From Stromatinia cepivora (lineage: Eukaryota > Ascomycota > Leotiomycetes > Helotiales > Sclerotiniaceae), in the NCBI GenBank assembly GCA_014898415.1, contig RCTD01000019.1, positions 186,001 through 250,000 on the forward strand: a stretch of DNA of 64,000 nucleotides, read 5' to 3'. Of this stretch, positions 46,191-58,872 are shown in pieces; the stretch's first letter is position 1, and each line of letters starts with the position of its first letter. The position numbers and the translations under genes are program-made. The notes beneath the pieces were generated by a model. The model saw only the letters and a list, made by a program, of their open reading frames with translations. It was not told where the DNA came from and did no database searches.

Positions 46191-47486
46191 AATGTACAAG
46201 AACTGAGATGGTGTGACGGGAAATTCGATTGTACTACCGACATATGCGAGTCAACCCAAATCACGGCACGGATGGTCTTGAATTTGGAACCGATTGAACA
46301 AAAAAGGGCCGGTTCGTCTAATAACGGCAAGTATGAACGAGTTGCTGAGAAGCACTTACATCAAGCAGGATGCTGCTGGATGCTGCTGAGATATATGCTG
46401 GGCAAAGAGAAACTAGGGTAAAGTCCGCCGATAGCGCTAATAAAAATACTGTTGCTTACAATCTTCAATTCTGTGCGTGAATCAAATGTGAAGCTTTTCA
46501 GAAACTATATCGTAGAGGGGAGAGGGGAGACTGATGTTCGAAGAATAAAAACTAAGCACAAGATGATCGACAGTGAGTGCAACACCGTTGGGTTTCGATC
46601 AGGCAGATTATTTTATCCTCATCGTATCATAAATGATGAAGATTTATCTACCGGCTTCAAGAGTTGTAGTACCCAGCCTCATTGTGGCCATGCTTGTATG
46701 CCTTGCCCAATCGCTTTTGGTGCTATTCTCCACAACGATGCAGGTGTCAAAAGGCAGATTTTCACTGCAACCCTCTCTTCTCTGGTGGTGTGCTGAAGGA
46801 TGGCCGGAAACATTTCCCATGTGAGATAATCTTAACCTTTTATATGCACATTGACTGCAGAATAAATGCAGCGTTGAGGAGTTTTTCTTTCAATCGCGGA
46901 TAATGAAGGGGAAATCCGAGATAGATGTGGGAAAACGAGGTCACGTGTATGACGGTTTCACAACCCTTGGGACTTCGCGCCAATAGGATTTCTTACCCTC
47001 TTGTCCTCCAAAGTAAATGAAGGACATACACATCGAATACGCATCAACTACGCATATATACGCATGAAATAACTGTATGTCAGATAGAAAATCGATTGAA
47101 CGGATGGACCACTCCGTATGCTCTTAATAACAACTTGTTTGCACGCAGAATTGATAGGTCCCATCGTTATATTGAGGCTATCCGCCCCTTTTCCCAACAT
47201 CTTCCAACATAAGTTCACAACTTATTCATTCTCGTGGCTCCCCCCATCCTTTATAAAGATTCGACTTGTCCTAGTTGAACACAAACCATATCACTGTCAG
47301 CACATCAACGTACGTGTTTGTACTAAACCTGCTCATACCCAATCTATTCGGGCTCGTCGGGGACCTCGCTAGGTACCACAATTACTACGGTGGTCAGCAT
47401 TTCCTATCAGATATCGTAGGACAAGGATAGAATATCCAGCAATCATTCGACGCTCTGTACCAGGGTTGCAGTGTTGACATCCTCCA
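46191..47486. promoter_or_regulatory. Divergent spacer, HeLo-pseudokinase (-) / Zn2Cys6 factor (+)
   Basis: 1.3 kb between start codons on opposite strands. Short plus ORFs at 46452-46903 overlap each other in different frames and lack support. Regulation of the HeLo gene by the adjacent factor is possible but not shown by any site. Confidence 0.45.
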
Positions 47487-49609
47487 ATGCAGCAGACCTC
47501 TACTTCTGTGCCTCATATGTTTTGGTCGGCGAGCAATTCATCCACATCCACATCAAATCTCACCACTAGAGCTATGGATTCCATTTCTCCCATCCAAACG
47601 CCTTCGACGAGTAATGCTTCATCACTCTCACCTACTTCCGATCATGTGCCTGAGAAACAAGGCGAAAAACAGCTGGCGGTCGTTCCGGACCATCAAAAGG
47701 ATCGGATGACTGTCCAGTCAGCATGCGTCGCTTGTCGCTCTAAGCACCTCAAATGCGATGGCCTAAGTCCATGTTCAAGATGCTCTACTAATGAATATGA
47801 ATGCATGTATGTGAGAAGTCGTCGAGGCTTCAAGGGCCCTAGACGTAATGGAGCTCAAAACAAGACGGTGGTGTCGACGTCAACTCAATCAAACAATCCC
47901 AGAGCCTGCCCGCTAGTTCGACCAGGGACATCATCGACGACCATCAATACCACCGGTATTTCGGGCAACATTCCCAGTGGACTAGCTACACCTCCCGACA
48001 ATAGACTACAGTCACTTCCGTTCGGTCCGGCAGATCCCCCGCCTTATGGTAATAATAGAGATCAGTCGGTTTTAGACATCAATAAACCTCAATACAACGG
48101 ATTAGACCTTCGCCAAAAATGTATCGAAGCATTCTTCTTTCATTTTTGGCCCGCACACCCCTTTGTTCTACCAAGAGATAATCTGCTCAGATTGTTAAGG
48201 GAGAAAAAACAATTGGAGCATTTAGAAGCTGCTATGAGATATGTGGGTTCATTCTACATAGATCAAGCACCCACCACGGCACTATGTCTAGAAGCCGAAC
48301 GAGCAATTTATCGGGCGGATTGTCCCAAGGATGCATTCAAAGTTCAAGCAATGCTAATTCTTTGCATTGGACTTGATGGTTACACATACCAAGAGAAGGC
48401 CTTACAAGTTCTTACCGATACTCAAGAATTGGCATTACAATTGGGGATGAACAAGAGGGATTTTGCTTCTATACATGGGAATGGTTGGCCCAGTTTGGAA
48501 GAGAGCTTGCGTCGTACTTGGTGGGAAATTTTCGTGGTTGATGGAATGATCGCCGGCGTTCATCAAAAGAGTTTCTTTCCCATGAAAGATATACCTGCAG
48601 AAGTTGGACTTCCATGCGAAGAGTACGAATACATTAGTGGAGTAAGTTTTCCCCAATTGATAGCCGAGAATTTCCCATCACACTTATCTTATAGAAATCA
48701 CCATACTAACAAAAACCAGAATATCCCAGCCCCTCATTACCTTTCAGACTTTGATGACGAGGATTTCGAGCACCGTGATTTCAGTTACTCCTCTTTCACA
48801 TATCGTATCTCTGCGATCCGAAATCTGGGTCGATTGTTGACTGGACGTCAAATGAATCCTCATCCCGACAGTTCCGCCGTCGATCGTCTTGATGCATATC
48901 TTGTAAACTTCCGTTTACATCTCCCAGAGAACAAAAGACAACTCGTCAGTGGTGATGGCAAGCTTGACGAAATGCTTTTCCAAGCAAACATGATAACTGA
49001 AGCGTATGTTTCTCTTACCCAAATTTCCTATCATTACTTGCACACTTTCTATTTCTAAATAAACTGACCCCATTCCCAAACAGCACAACCATCGTTCTCC
49101 ACCGCGAACTCTCCGAACTAGACAGCAGCATCACCACCCCCATAACCTCCTGCGCCCCTCACCATCCCGTCACTCCCGGCTCAAACTACAACATCCACGC
49201 CAGTAAAACCATCACCGCCGCCCAATCAATCTCCAAATTAATTACCCTCCCCACCCCCCTAATCCGACACACCCATTTCTTCACCTGCGTCGTAACGCTC
49301 GCCTCCGTCGTTCATTTGTCTTGTTGGTCAGTTCTCTATCCTCTCCTCAACGACGACGATCTCAAACAACAATTGAAACTGAATACTGGGGCGTTGAAAA
49401 CTCTATGGCAAGTATGGCCTAGTGCCGGCCGTGCATTCGGTCAGGTGAAAGGAGTAGCGAGTGAGATTTGGCAGAGGAAGAAGGAGGTTGTTGAAAGAGG
49501 ATGGTGGGGTGAGGTGGGCGAGGAGGTTTTTATTAGGAATATGCAGGAGGAACGAGTGTATTTGGAGGGATTGCAGTTACTAGATGCTCCCGTACGGCAG
49601 GGATTTTAG
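47487..49609 (+). CDS. Zn(II)2Cys6 fungal-specific transcription factor, 654 aa
   Basis: DNA-binding regulator of a fungal-only family; nuclear, usually binding CGG half-sites as a dimer. Exons 47487-48641, 48720-49003, 49084-49609 join in phase. The zinc cluster is CX2CX6CX5CX2CX6C at Cys80, 83, 90, 96, 99 and 106, followed by a basic linker RSRRGFKGPRR. The middle region (about 205-420) has the fungal-specific regulatory domain, including EESLRRTWWEIFVVDGMIAG. The first 75 residues are Ser/Thr/Pro-rich. Starts at 47487; an internal ATG at 47574 could also be used. Introns are GTAAGT..CAG with ACTAAC branch and GTATGT..CAG. Target genes are unknown. Confidence 0.92.
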
Positions 49610-51423
49610 GTATCTGGTGTTTTTCCGGCTTTTTCCGGCTTTTTCCGGCTTTATTTCCTTTTAATTTGCTGCGGTCTTTCTTTGGTGTGTGTGTTTGGCG
49701 AATTTTCTCACCTTCGGCTTTATCTTTGGTTTGCATGAAGATTGAAAACATGGATGGAAAGTCTCTACTTTTTCTTCTTCTTTTCTCCTTTTTTACTTTC
49801 CTCTATCCACTTTTCACATGCGCATTTCCTTTCCTTTATTCTTGGATTGGGCTTGATGTTCTGACGTATGGACGGAAGAACGAGCCTCACAATGGACGGG
49901 ATGGCTGGAATCAGACGGCATCTGATGAGAAAGAAACATGGAGAAGAGGTAAAATAACGGCCTATTATTTGGAATTGGATCCTTGGATTCTCGGATGCGG
50001 AAGGAAAGTTGGAGTTTGATATTCTACATTTTTATTTATGCGCGTGTTTTTTCCTTGGCTTGAATTGGGTATGGAATATGGAATATGGACTTCTGGAAAA
50101 GAACGATGGATAGTACTCGAATGGTAGGTTTAATGATATGGGATGAGGATACTGGCTATCTTATTCATATTCATCTTCATCTATCTTCTCTCGTCTTTTT
50201 CTCTTCTCTTCTAGCAAACCTAGGAAAACCTTTTGGGAAAATATTGGATAGTAATTTTATTTGGTTTATTATTAGGACAGGAAAGAAATAGCATGGGTTG
50301 GAATTGGAATTGGAATTGGAATTGGAATTATATTATTTTTCTCTAATATCTTACGTATAGTCTGTTGAATTGAATGCTGTGTGAATGAATATGTGATTTG
50401 TGTCTAGCTAGTACTGATGATGGGGTTTTATATACGTACACTTATTTATATACTATGTATGTGATGCAATCAACATAAAATCTTGAGATTATCTAACCAT
50501 TACCTACCTACCTACCTACCTCTGTAACTACGAGTTATAGTATTGAAAAATCTTACTTACAACAGTTATATCAAAATTATATTCAAAAATTAAGTAAATT
50601 TGATCATAGAATTAATTGATTAATACATTCAAATTCGAAAATCCAATCCCAAAATCCATGTATACATACATACATACATACATACATACATACATACATA
50701 CATACATACATACATACATACATACATACATACATACATACATACATACATACATACATACATACATACATACATACACATATTAAAACTCATATACCTA
50801 GTATTTCAACTCATAAGACTAAGCTAAGTTCTAATCCTGTATACATATAAGAAGATTGCATCTCAATATAAAAAATCGAATGTCCGTGAGATGGGGTAAA
50901 CAGGTCATCTATAATCTAGATTGTAGAAGTGATATTTTATCTTTATATTTTATAGTTTATATGTTGTATATTATATGTACAGATGGCAAGGAGTAAGAAG
51001 TAAGTAGTTGAAGCTGAAGCTGGAGTTACGATATTGTAGTAGTGTATTATGTGGCAAAGGTATAGTATGTATATCTTATAAGTGAATAACAGGAAAGTGT
51101 TGTATGGAGTCAAGATGTTTTAGAGGTAGGTAGAGCGCATCCAAGGACCAGGTAGAGAATTGCCTATTGTCAGCTTCATTTATTGAATATCTTTCTTCAT
51201 TCTATCGAGAACTCTAATCAATTTTGAAAAGATATCTATTATCATGAAGCATATTCTAGATATGCCTAAACTTGAGAAATCAGGAAGAGTTCCTGAACGA
51301 TCCTTCTGTATAATTAATCCATGCCAGGACACTGGCGAATGCCTCTAAGCATATACAAACCCCAACCAAAACTCCACCCAGACTCCAAACACAATATACA
51401 AAAGCCAATCCCTATCTTCCCAC
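49610..51423. other. Repeat-rich intergenic region
   Basis: 1.8 kb containing TTTTTCCGGC triplication (about 49,620-49,652), GGAATT repeats (about 50,295-50,330), CCTA repeats (about 50,504-50,521) and the long TACA microsatellite. ORFs here (49666-50019, 50085-50291) are low-complexity and not supported. Confidence 0.6.
50661..50779 (+). repeat. TACA tetranucleotide microsatellite, about 29 units
   Basis: An essentially uninterrupted TACA run of about 118 bp, the longest simple repeat in the window. Perfect repeats of this length are usually polymorphic among strains. Confidence 0.95.
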
Positions 51424-52174
51424 TTAACTCTTCAAAGCCTGTAACCTTCCCCTCATCTGATCCAACATAGCCTCTGCATCCTCGTCTTCCTCTTCCGCAG
51501 CAACCTCTTGTTGTACCGGCGCGGCTGGCAAATTTGGCGTCGCACCCGCCTTCCCCATTCTATCCTGCAATATCTCTCCAAGCACCTCATCCACTTCTTC
51601 CTCGGCCTCCTCATCTTCTTCCTCTAACTGATTCGGCAATATATCCCCAACCATCTCCTCAATAATCCCCGCCTTCACCAACTCCTGACTCAATTCCCTC
51701 ATCGTCCCCATAAGTTCCGGTAATCGAACCAAACTATTAACATCCTTCATAATACCCACACTAGCCTTAATACTCCCCTCCATTTTCCTCATCGCAAACG
51801 CTTCATTAACTTGCATATTCACACTCTGCAATTGCGCTTTTGAAGTGACGAGTCGACGGGAGGTCTTTCGGGCACGGACTAATTCGTGCCCGAAGATGCG
51901 GGCTTCTTGTGCGGCTTGTTTGGCTTGGGAAGGGGTTCGTTGAGCACGTTTATTGGCGGCGATGATGAGGTTACGGGTTTTGTTTTCGACGGCTTTGAGG
52001 GCTGCGATGTCCCGGTCGAGTTTGCGTATGTTTTGTCGGATTAGGGTATTACATTTGCGGACCTGGGAGGAGGGATTAGTTGGAGGGGAATGGGATGAGG
52101 ACGGAGATGAAGAGAAGGGTACGCACTTGGACTTGAGGATCGGGTTTGAAGAATACGGCTTTTATGGATTCCAT
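51424..52174 (-). CDS. vps24: ESCRT-III subunit Vps24 (CHMP3)
   Basis: Polymerises with Snf7 and Vps2 on endosomal membrane during multivesicular-body sorting and other membrane scission. Exon 1 52127-52174 (MESIKAVFFKPDPQVQ), intron 52063-52126 (GTGCGT..CAG), exon 2 51424-52062; 228 residues versus 222 in human CHMP3. Seen: basic N-terminal helices (IRQNIRKLDRDIAALK; KRAQRTPSQAK), the core SVNMQVNEAFAMRKMEGSIK and PELMGTMRELSQELVKAGII, an acidic linker, and a C-terminal MIM1-like motif LDQMRGRLQALKS for the Vps4 MIT domain. Start and splice give the family N-terminus. Divergent from the p23 gene. Nothing unusual. Confidence 0.94.
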
Positions 52175-52925
52175 GACGACTCTTTGGGATGCGATTTACT
52201 TGCAAATTGACCCCTAGATTTGTGGCTTTAATGTGAAAATAGGTAAGTGCACGGCTTCTTTCACCTGTTCAATCGTATTGTGGTAAAATTGTTCTGGTCA
52301 GAGTCGAGGGTTCAATTATTGTAAGTGTGCATGCTAGATAAATGATAATAGATAGGTAGTAAGTGATGGTGATTGTATTAGTTCAAGTTTGGGGTCACGG
52401 GCATCAGTGGCGAGTGACGTTGGCTTTAATGGGAGCCGCAATAACGAATAACGTGGGGTCAAGTTTCTTAAGGGAAGAAACTTTAGAAACTTCAACTTGA
52501 TTCATTTTTATCTTCAATTCTCGAGGATCTTTAAATCGAGTTCAAAAGTTAGAATAATAAAATAATAAAATAGTTAATTAATTAATAAATTAATAAATTA
52601 GAAAACGGGAAGATATATCCTCAATTTACTCCACTACAAACAAATTCTACTACATCATCTATTTTTGGTTGTAAATTAAGGAAGAATGTTTGCTATTCTC
52701 TTCTTTGAATTGTACTTTCCCCAATGTTCTCGCAGGTTCCATACATAATACAGCTTTCAGCCTCGTTTGTCTGCACACTCCTTTCTTCATCTCACCTCAT
52801 AATTTCTCACTTCTACAACAACAAGAACAACAACATTACCAACTTTTTGCTTGATACCCAATTCAATTTTTGCAACGACCAAAAAAAATTCTAATTCATC
52901 TTTCGTACAACTCTTCAAATTCACA
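52175..52925. promoter_or_regulatory. Divergent promoter region, vps24 (-) / p23 (+)
   Basis: 751 bp between opposite start codons. The centre (about 52,540-52,610) is AT-rich, and CAACAACAAGAAC-type sequence directly precedes the p23 start, as is common in fungal leaders. Confidence 0.5.
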
Positions 52926-53951
52926 ATGTCTGAAACTACTGCAACCCCAGAAGGTAAGCTTATTAGCTCTTTTCTTTTCCGCATGCGGCAACAGAGAAGT
53001 TACAGAGCTTCTCTGCCCAGCCACCTCCTGTTACTTCAACTCTTGCTTCGAGGTTGTGCCACTTTGAGCAAATATTAGCTGTTGGTGGTTCATGCGCCTA
53101 GAATTGTTCGATGGTCGACCAGTTGTATCCCACATTACTTTTTCAATGAGGGGCTACTGTGTGCTGAAGCTTCGAATTTATAAGCAAGGACCATCAATTG
53201 CTCTACCATCTCCCACCACAATACACACGATAGGTATCTAGACATGTTGCTAATCATTATAAACTACAGTTCTCTGGGCTCAACGATCCAACAAGACCGA
53301 GGCGGAAAAGAATTTCATCTACCTGACCATCAGTGTTCCTGATGTCAAAGAACCCAAGATCGAACTCAAGTCCCAATCCCTCACATTCTCCGGCTACTCT
53401 GAGTCCCTCAAGCGTGCTTATGCAGTTACATTGGAATTCTACGCTGAAATCGATGAGAGTGCTTCCAAGTACAACCACACTCAAAAGAGCACTCAATTTG
53501 TCTTAAGAAAGAAGGAGTTGAAGGAGGAATTCTGGCCAAGATTATTAAAGGATGCTAAGAAGGTTCACTTCTTGAAGACCGACTTTGATAAGTGGGTTGA
53601 TGAGGATGAGCAAGATGAGGCTCCTGAGGAGGATTTGAGCCAGATGGGTGGCATGGGTAAGTTGCTCTGTCTTTAATTGGAAGACTTGACAGTAAGCTAA
53701 TGAATGTTACTTTAGGTGGAATGCCAGGTATGGGAGACATGATGGGAGGAGCCGGTGGGGATTTCGGTGGCATCGATTTCTCGAAACTCGGCGGCGCAGG
53801 AATGGGCGGATTGGGAGGAATGGGTGGTGAGGACGATGAGGGCGATGATGAGGAGGATGACGAGGAGATGCCAGCACTTGAAGGAGAGGAAGAAGCTGGA
53901 GAGGAGAAAGCTGGAGAGGAGCCCAAGGCTAAGATCGAGGAAGTCGCATAG
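52926..53951 (+). CDS. wos2: HSP90 co-chaperone p23 (Sba1/Wos2)
   Basis: Binds ATP-bound HSP90 in the cytosol and nucleus and slows its ATPase. Exons 52926-52953, 53270-53656, 53716-53951 join in phase to 216 residues (yeast Sba1 also 216). The CS domain follows the nine-residue leader: VLWAQRSNKTEAEKNFIYLT, VPDVKEPKIELKSQSLTFSG, and the p23 hallmark EFWPRLLKDAKKVHFLKTDF then DKWVDEDEQDE. The C-terminal part is Gly/Met-rich (GMPGMGDMMGGAGGDFGG) and then very acidic, as in fungal homologues. Intron 1 is 316 nt, long for this window, and contains no supported ORF. Its position after the first nine codons is typical of highly expressed fungal genes. Confidence 0.95.
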
Positions 53952-54565
53952 ATAATTCCCTTTATGAGAAACGACTTCGTACATTTCATTCACTTCATTC
54001 AGTTCATTCAAGAAAGCGGAGATACTAGAAGTCCTCAGATGATACGTAAGGACTTATATGGATATCTTCACATCAGAGCTATTTGGTGAGAGTTAGGGTA
54101 TACAGATAGTGGACTCTTGGGTTCGTTTATGGGACGGCATATTATCGAGTTGCTGGATGCGATTTGAAAGGAGGGATGGATGGATGAATATGAAATAAAA
54201 GTAACGATTTATCTCATTTTGATGGGGTTCTTGATTGATTGTATGTGAAGTGATACTATGATTATGGATTCATATCACTAGCTTAGAGTGATATTCAGTA
54301 GATAGGTATGATATATTTATCTGCATCAACTTTAAGTTTCTTTAAGAACAAGCAGGGCTTACAAATCTACTCTTTCTATTCCTTTCTATTCCTTTTCTTT
54401 CCTTTTTATATACTCCCTTCTCTTCTATACATATACAATATTTACTCTCCTCTCCTATTCTTTTCATTCCATCCCAATATACTCCGTATATATATAATGA
54501 TATCCCACAATACCCGTATTCTATAAACATTCAAGAAATATATCAAAGACACTTATTTATAATTA
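53952..54565. other. Spacer
   Basis: 3' region of p23 and AT-leaning sequence without supported genes. Confidence 0.55.
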
Positions 54566-54732
54566 CTTCAATATCACTTCAATATCACTATAATATCACT
54601 ATAATATCACTATAATATCACTATAATATCACTATAATATCACTATAATATCACTATAATATCACTATAATATCACTATAATATCACTATAATATCACTA
54701 TAATATCACTATAATATCACTTCAATATCACT
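54566..54732 (+). repeat. 11-bp minisatellite, TATAATATCAC unit, about 15 copies
   Basis: Head-to-tail copies of an 11-base unit over about 167 bp, nearly perfect inside and edged by TTCAATATCAC variants at both ends. The flanking variant units suggest expansion from the middle. Confidence 0.92.
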
Positions 54733-55816
54733 GTGTTGTTCTATCACTTTGCTAGATATATTAATTAATAACAAAAATAATAAATAAATAAGAGTTTGTT
54801 TTGATGGGATATTAATAATAATAAATAATTTATTATTATTTTTTATTTTTTTTATATAATTTCTTTATATATATATAGTGTGAATTTATATCGAATTAAG
54901 TTTTAAAGATTTTGAGGGAAGTAAGGAGGGAAGAGAAGAGAAGTGGGAAATGAGGAGAGGAGAGAAAAGAGAGGAAGTTCGTCTACGCGTTGAGTATTTA
55001 GAGGAGGGGGGTTGACGTGATGAATGGATGATGAATGGATGGATGGTCTTATTAACATTATTAGTATCTATATTTATACGGGTATTTTTATTTTATTTGT
55101 GAGAATGGGTCAATACTCTATATAGAGACTCTAGTTAGATATTATAGAGATGCTAGTTGATACTCTATAGATTGTAAATGAGTATATATATATAAATAGA
55201 TAGATATCTGATATAAACTTCTCTAGTGGAATAAGAATAGATAATGAAATGATGATTTGGATATTTATATTATTGGCCGTTATGGGATTGTTCTTGTTAA
55301 ATTAAGAATGATGAGATATATATATGATATAAATGCCGTAAAGAGATGATTTCGAAGTAGATTATATATACTAGCTAAAGGCATGTAATCGATCTCTAGC
55401 GCTAGCCGCTCGAGGTCCGATCGATACGATCGGTTTATCTATATATATACATTGATGAAAAATATTTAAAAGAATGTGACTTTACTTGATTATTGTATTT
55501 AATATATATTTACTTTATTTACTATATACAAATATATCTCCTATACAATCTAGATATATATATACTCAAACCTGTATCCGCGCCGCCCCCATAATCATCT
55601 TATATACTCATCTATATCATCTTATATCTAGAACCCCTGAGTACCTAGGTAGAGGTAGTATATCCGAAGTTCCGCCTACCCCATTCCCAACGCCCTTCGA
55701 AAATCCGAAATGCCGTTAAACTTCCAACAGTCTAACCATCCAAATGAATTCTACCTCCCTCCTCTCCAATCCATCCTATCAAAACATCACTTCGCAAAGT
55801 ACCGTTCCGTTTCGCA
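54733..55816. other. AT-rich spacer with simple sequence
   Basis: Mostly A/T, including TTATTATT and TATATA runs and a CGATCGATACGATCG near-palindrome around 55,417-55,433. No coding sequence supported. Confidence 0.6.
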
Positions 55817-57115
55817 CTACTTCAATCTCCTCTCCATATCCTTAACCGTCCAAGTGAGCCCCTCATCCCTCACCCACGCGCCCTCCAAATCCCCCTGTAA
55901 CCCTAGACTTCCTATCTCTCTCAGCTCCATCCTTGCTTCTTTATTATACTCCTCTTCTTCCATCAACACCTCATATCCTAGCTGCGCAGGTCTTTTATCA
56001 AACCAATACTGCAATTTCGTTCCCTCCCAAAGTCTCTGCCATCCATTACCTCCACTAACACCCATCGAATACGCCCGATCGATTTTCTGCAAACTGCGAT
56101 AGAAAAGGGAAAATGCAAAGGCGCTGTAGGCGAGTCCACCTAGAAGATCTATGCGCCAATGATGTCGCAAATACATGGTGGAGAACCATTGCCATAGGAC
56201 GTAGAACCCGAGGATGAAAGTTCCTTTTTTGGAGTAGCGGCCTATGAAAAAGAAACAGCAACAGCTGAATGCTCCATGCAAAGAAGGAAATGCGCCGAAG
56301 ACTAGAGGTGACGCTTTGAATGCGTTGGCGTAGATGTGGGTTCCTAGGACTTTGTCAACTCGTACGAGTCCGGCCGCTGAACCGGGCATATTGTAGTTTC
56401 CGGGTGGGAGGGGATAACCGTATTGATCGCCGTACCAAGGTGCTGCGGATGGGAAGGAGAGATGGGTTATTATCCCCAGACAATTTTGGATTCCGAAGGA
56501 CCAGGCGAATACGGATACAACGCCTGGTGATGCAAATAGCCAGAGCCAGAATGCGGCGAAGAAAGGGGAGATGAAATGAATAACGCCATATGAGAGCCAA
56601 GCGAAAACATCCAGGGGTTCGGAGAGGTTGTGGGAGAGGGCGTAGAGAATGTTGAGGAGAAGTGGAGGCAGTCCAGCTAGTATCGATATCTTTTTTCGAG
56701 TGAGTGCATACATCCACGATATTCCGATCACCGAACAAGTAAATTGTGATGCGAGGCCAAACATGGAGAATCCAAAAACTCTCTTGTCTAATAATTCGAG
56801 ATAATTGACATCAATTAGTGGCCGGATTGAGGAGTCGATTCGCCATGCTTTGAAAGATAGAGTTAGCCTGGAATCTGTATGCGATGGAATATACTTTAGA
56901 ATTTACCATTCTTGAAAGTAGTTATCCACATAAGAATAAATGTCATGTTGATTAAAATATGTCTAAGCAATCCAAAAAACGAATGTCTGCACACATATTA
57001 GTATTTTTGGAGCCAAAGGATAGAGATTGTCCAGAATTGCATCCACGTACCTATTGAGAAGAGTTCTGTATATATGAAGAAAAAGGCGCCTGACAGCGCA
57101 AAAAACACCCCCCAT
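55817..57115 (-). CDS. aur1: Aur1-like inositol phosphorylceramide synthase / PAP2-family membrane enzyme
   Basis: Golgi membrane enzyme family that moves phosphoinositol from phosphatidylinositol to ceramide; Aur1 is essential in yeast and the aureobasidin A target. Exons 57051-57115, 56907-56986, 55817-56847 join in phase to 391 residues (yeast Aur1 401). Several hydrophobic helices precede APWYGDQYGYPLPPGNYNM, a segment specific to Aur1-like proteins, then the lipid-phosphatase motifs GAFPSLHGAFS (His239) and YLRHHWRIDLLGG (His277/278). The charged cytosolic tail starts after DRAYSMG. The first exon (MGGVFCAVRRLFLHIYRTLL) is assigned by phase only; the true start could be further upstream. 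A paralogue rather than the essential Aur1 is possible. Confidence 0.87.
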
Positions 57116-58420
57116 GATTAATAGAAAGCAGATATCAAAATGGGAATCCGAAGAGATTCGAGAAGGAAGTCAAACATTATTTAAAATAAAAATAAAAATA
57201 AATGCAATTAGTATATACATTATACCACAACCTTTAGAGCTCTAAAGAAAGACCAGGATATAGGTACTATGACGTCCACAAATGTACGAAAATATAGGTT
57301 AGACTGGTCCGGAGCGATGCTTTTACCGAATGAAGAAATGCAGAGGATATGCTACCTCCTGGACCAGTTACACGCATATCATTTCTCGCAGATACATGAT
57401 CGTTTGTCAATATTCCCTGTTTCTTTGGACGATGGGTTGTTTACATCCGACGAAGCGGGACTCCCTGCTCGTGCGACTGTGGCTAACATCTTGAAAGCCG
57501 AGGGAAAGGGGTGCAGCATATATGAAAATTTCTTTGAGGGTCCAAAATCCTTCCATTGATAGTACCGTATAATCTCTACTCTGTAGTCTGTAGAGATTCA
57601 AGCTCTTGGCATTTGCCAAACCCCTGTGCGGACGAAGATCATGCCTCTTCTGCCTGATATTTTTGGTGTAAAAAGTTGTGGCTGTGTGTGGCTGATCAGG
57701 CAGGAATCTCTAGGCATGACAATATCGCCAATCAAAAGACCTTTAGAGGCGGGTCTAATACTCAATCCGACCGAGTTTAAGCCGAATGCCAAGAGCCCGG
57801 ATTTCTCGATATTATACAGAGTACGGTGTCGGTGTGAAATGTGAATAGAAAAGACTACGGAATATATGAAAGTGGAACTCAGGGAGATTGCCAGTGTATA
57901 TGCATTTCGGAGCAGTGAAAATTGTTCGCTCTCATTACTGTGTGATCAGTATAAAGTTTGTAAGGTAATCCCAAAGGAAATCGCGGTGAAATGCTTTCCG
58001 AGGATCGACTCGTAAGCTTGGGAAAAGCTTGAAATGAAAGTGGACTCTGGATATGTATATATCCCATTAAGGACTTAAAAGAATTCCCTATTCCGTGAAT
58101 GTTGATTTCCATCCTGACCACCCACAAATCTAATCAGATAACTCGTTCGTTCCATCATGAATAGGGGAAATCGTTCGGACTCGTATTCTCGTACCGGGTT
58201 ATCTTCCTTTTTGAAGATAGCTGGCGGATCTTGGCGTAATATAAAGTTACAAGTATTGTTGATAGTGTGAAAACCCATGGACTGTGGACTGTGGTAGCAT
58301 GCCATACCCATATTTGGAAGATTGTCGCGTGGTTGAAATCTTCTTAGCTTGAATTGTTATTGTAAATTGTTATCGAGCTTCGGAAGGAAAAGGATCAAGC
58401 TTAATATATAATTCCCAGTA
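57116..58420. other. Spacer with unsupported ORFs
   Basis: A plus ORF at 57269-57559 (96 codons, MTSTNVRKYRLDWSGAMLLP) and opposing frames at 57598-57844 are open but not recognisable; around 57,626-57,792 both strands are open. None is annotated as a gene. The region also holds the presumed promoter of the Aur1-like gene. Confidence 0.45.
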
Positions 58421-58723
58421 ATAATCGGCTCTCTATGACTCAGCCGCCTACTTGTCGTAATCGGGGAACGCGAGTTGTCCCGGAAAGCAAGTTATCCCGG
58501 AATATATAATTTCATTAATTTTAGGGCTAATTTAATAATATAAAAATTATTATATTAGCTTCAAAATTGATAGATTGATACCGAAAATAAGAATTTTACT
58601 AGTAATTTTATATTTTGGTATATTTCCTCGTCAAAATTATATGAATTGTATATAGGGACAACTTACTTTCCAAAACAATTCGATTACAACAAGTAGGCGG
58701 CTGAGTCATAGAGAGCCGGTTAT
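58421..58723. mobile_element. 303-bp MITE with about 45-75-bp terminal inverted repeats and TA target duplication
   Basis: The left end ATAATCGGCTCTCTATGACT matches the inverted right end except C for T at position 5. The match continues through ACTCAGCCGCCTACTTGT and GTAATCG, then weakens over GTTGTCC/GTTATCC units. TA lies at both borders (58419-58420 and 58724-58725). The interior is AT-rich without an ORF. It lies just upstream of elongin C (start 58873), so it could affect that promoter. It is unrelated in sequence to the 713-bp element at 42,871. Confidence 0.9.
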
Positions 58724-58872
58724 TAAAGCCTTGAAAGATTTTGTGCCATCTTCTTGCAGATTCGTAGCCTCGCCTTCCCCGCTTAGCAGTTTCACGTCGC
58801 CTCAAAGGATATCGCGGTCCTGCTTTGAAGAAATTCACAATTGCTATACAACATTTACCAATTTCTCTAATC

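Noticed and set aside
46452..46903. Three overlapping plus ORFs in the HeLo/TF spacer
   Set aside because: Different frames over the same bases and no splice-supported continuation.
38283..47372. A 15-base string (TCGGGGACCTCGCTA) present near 38,283 and near 47,357
   Set aside because: A few 15-base matches are expected by chance in 64 kb and flanks do not match.
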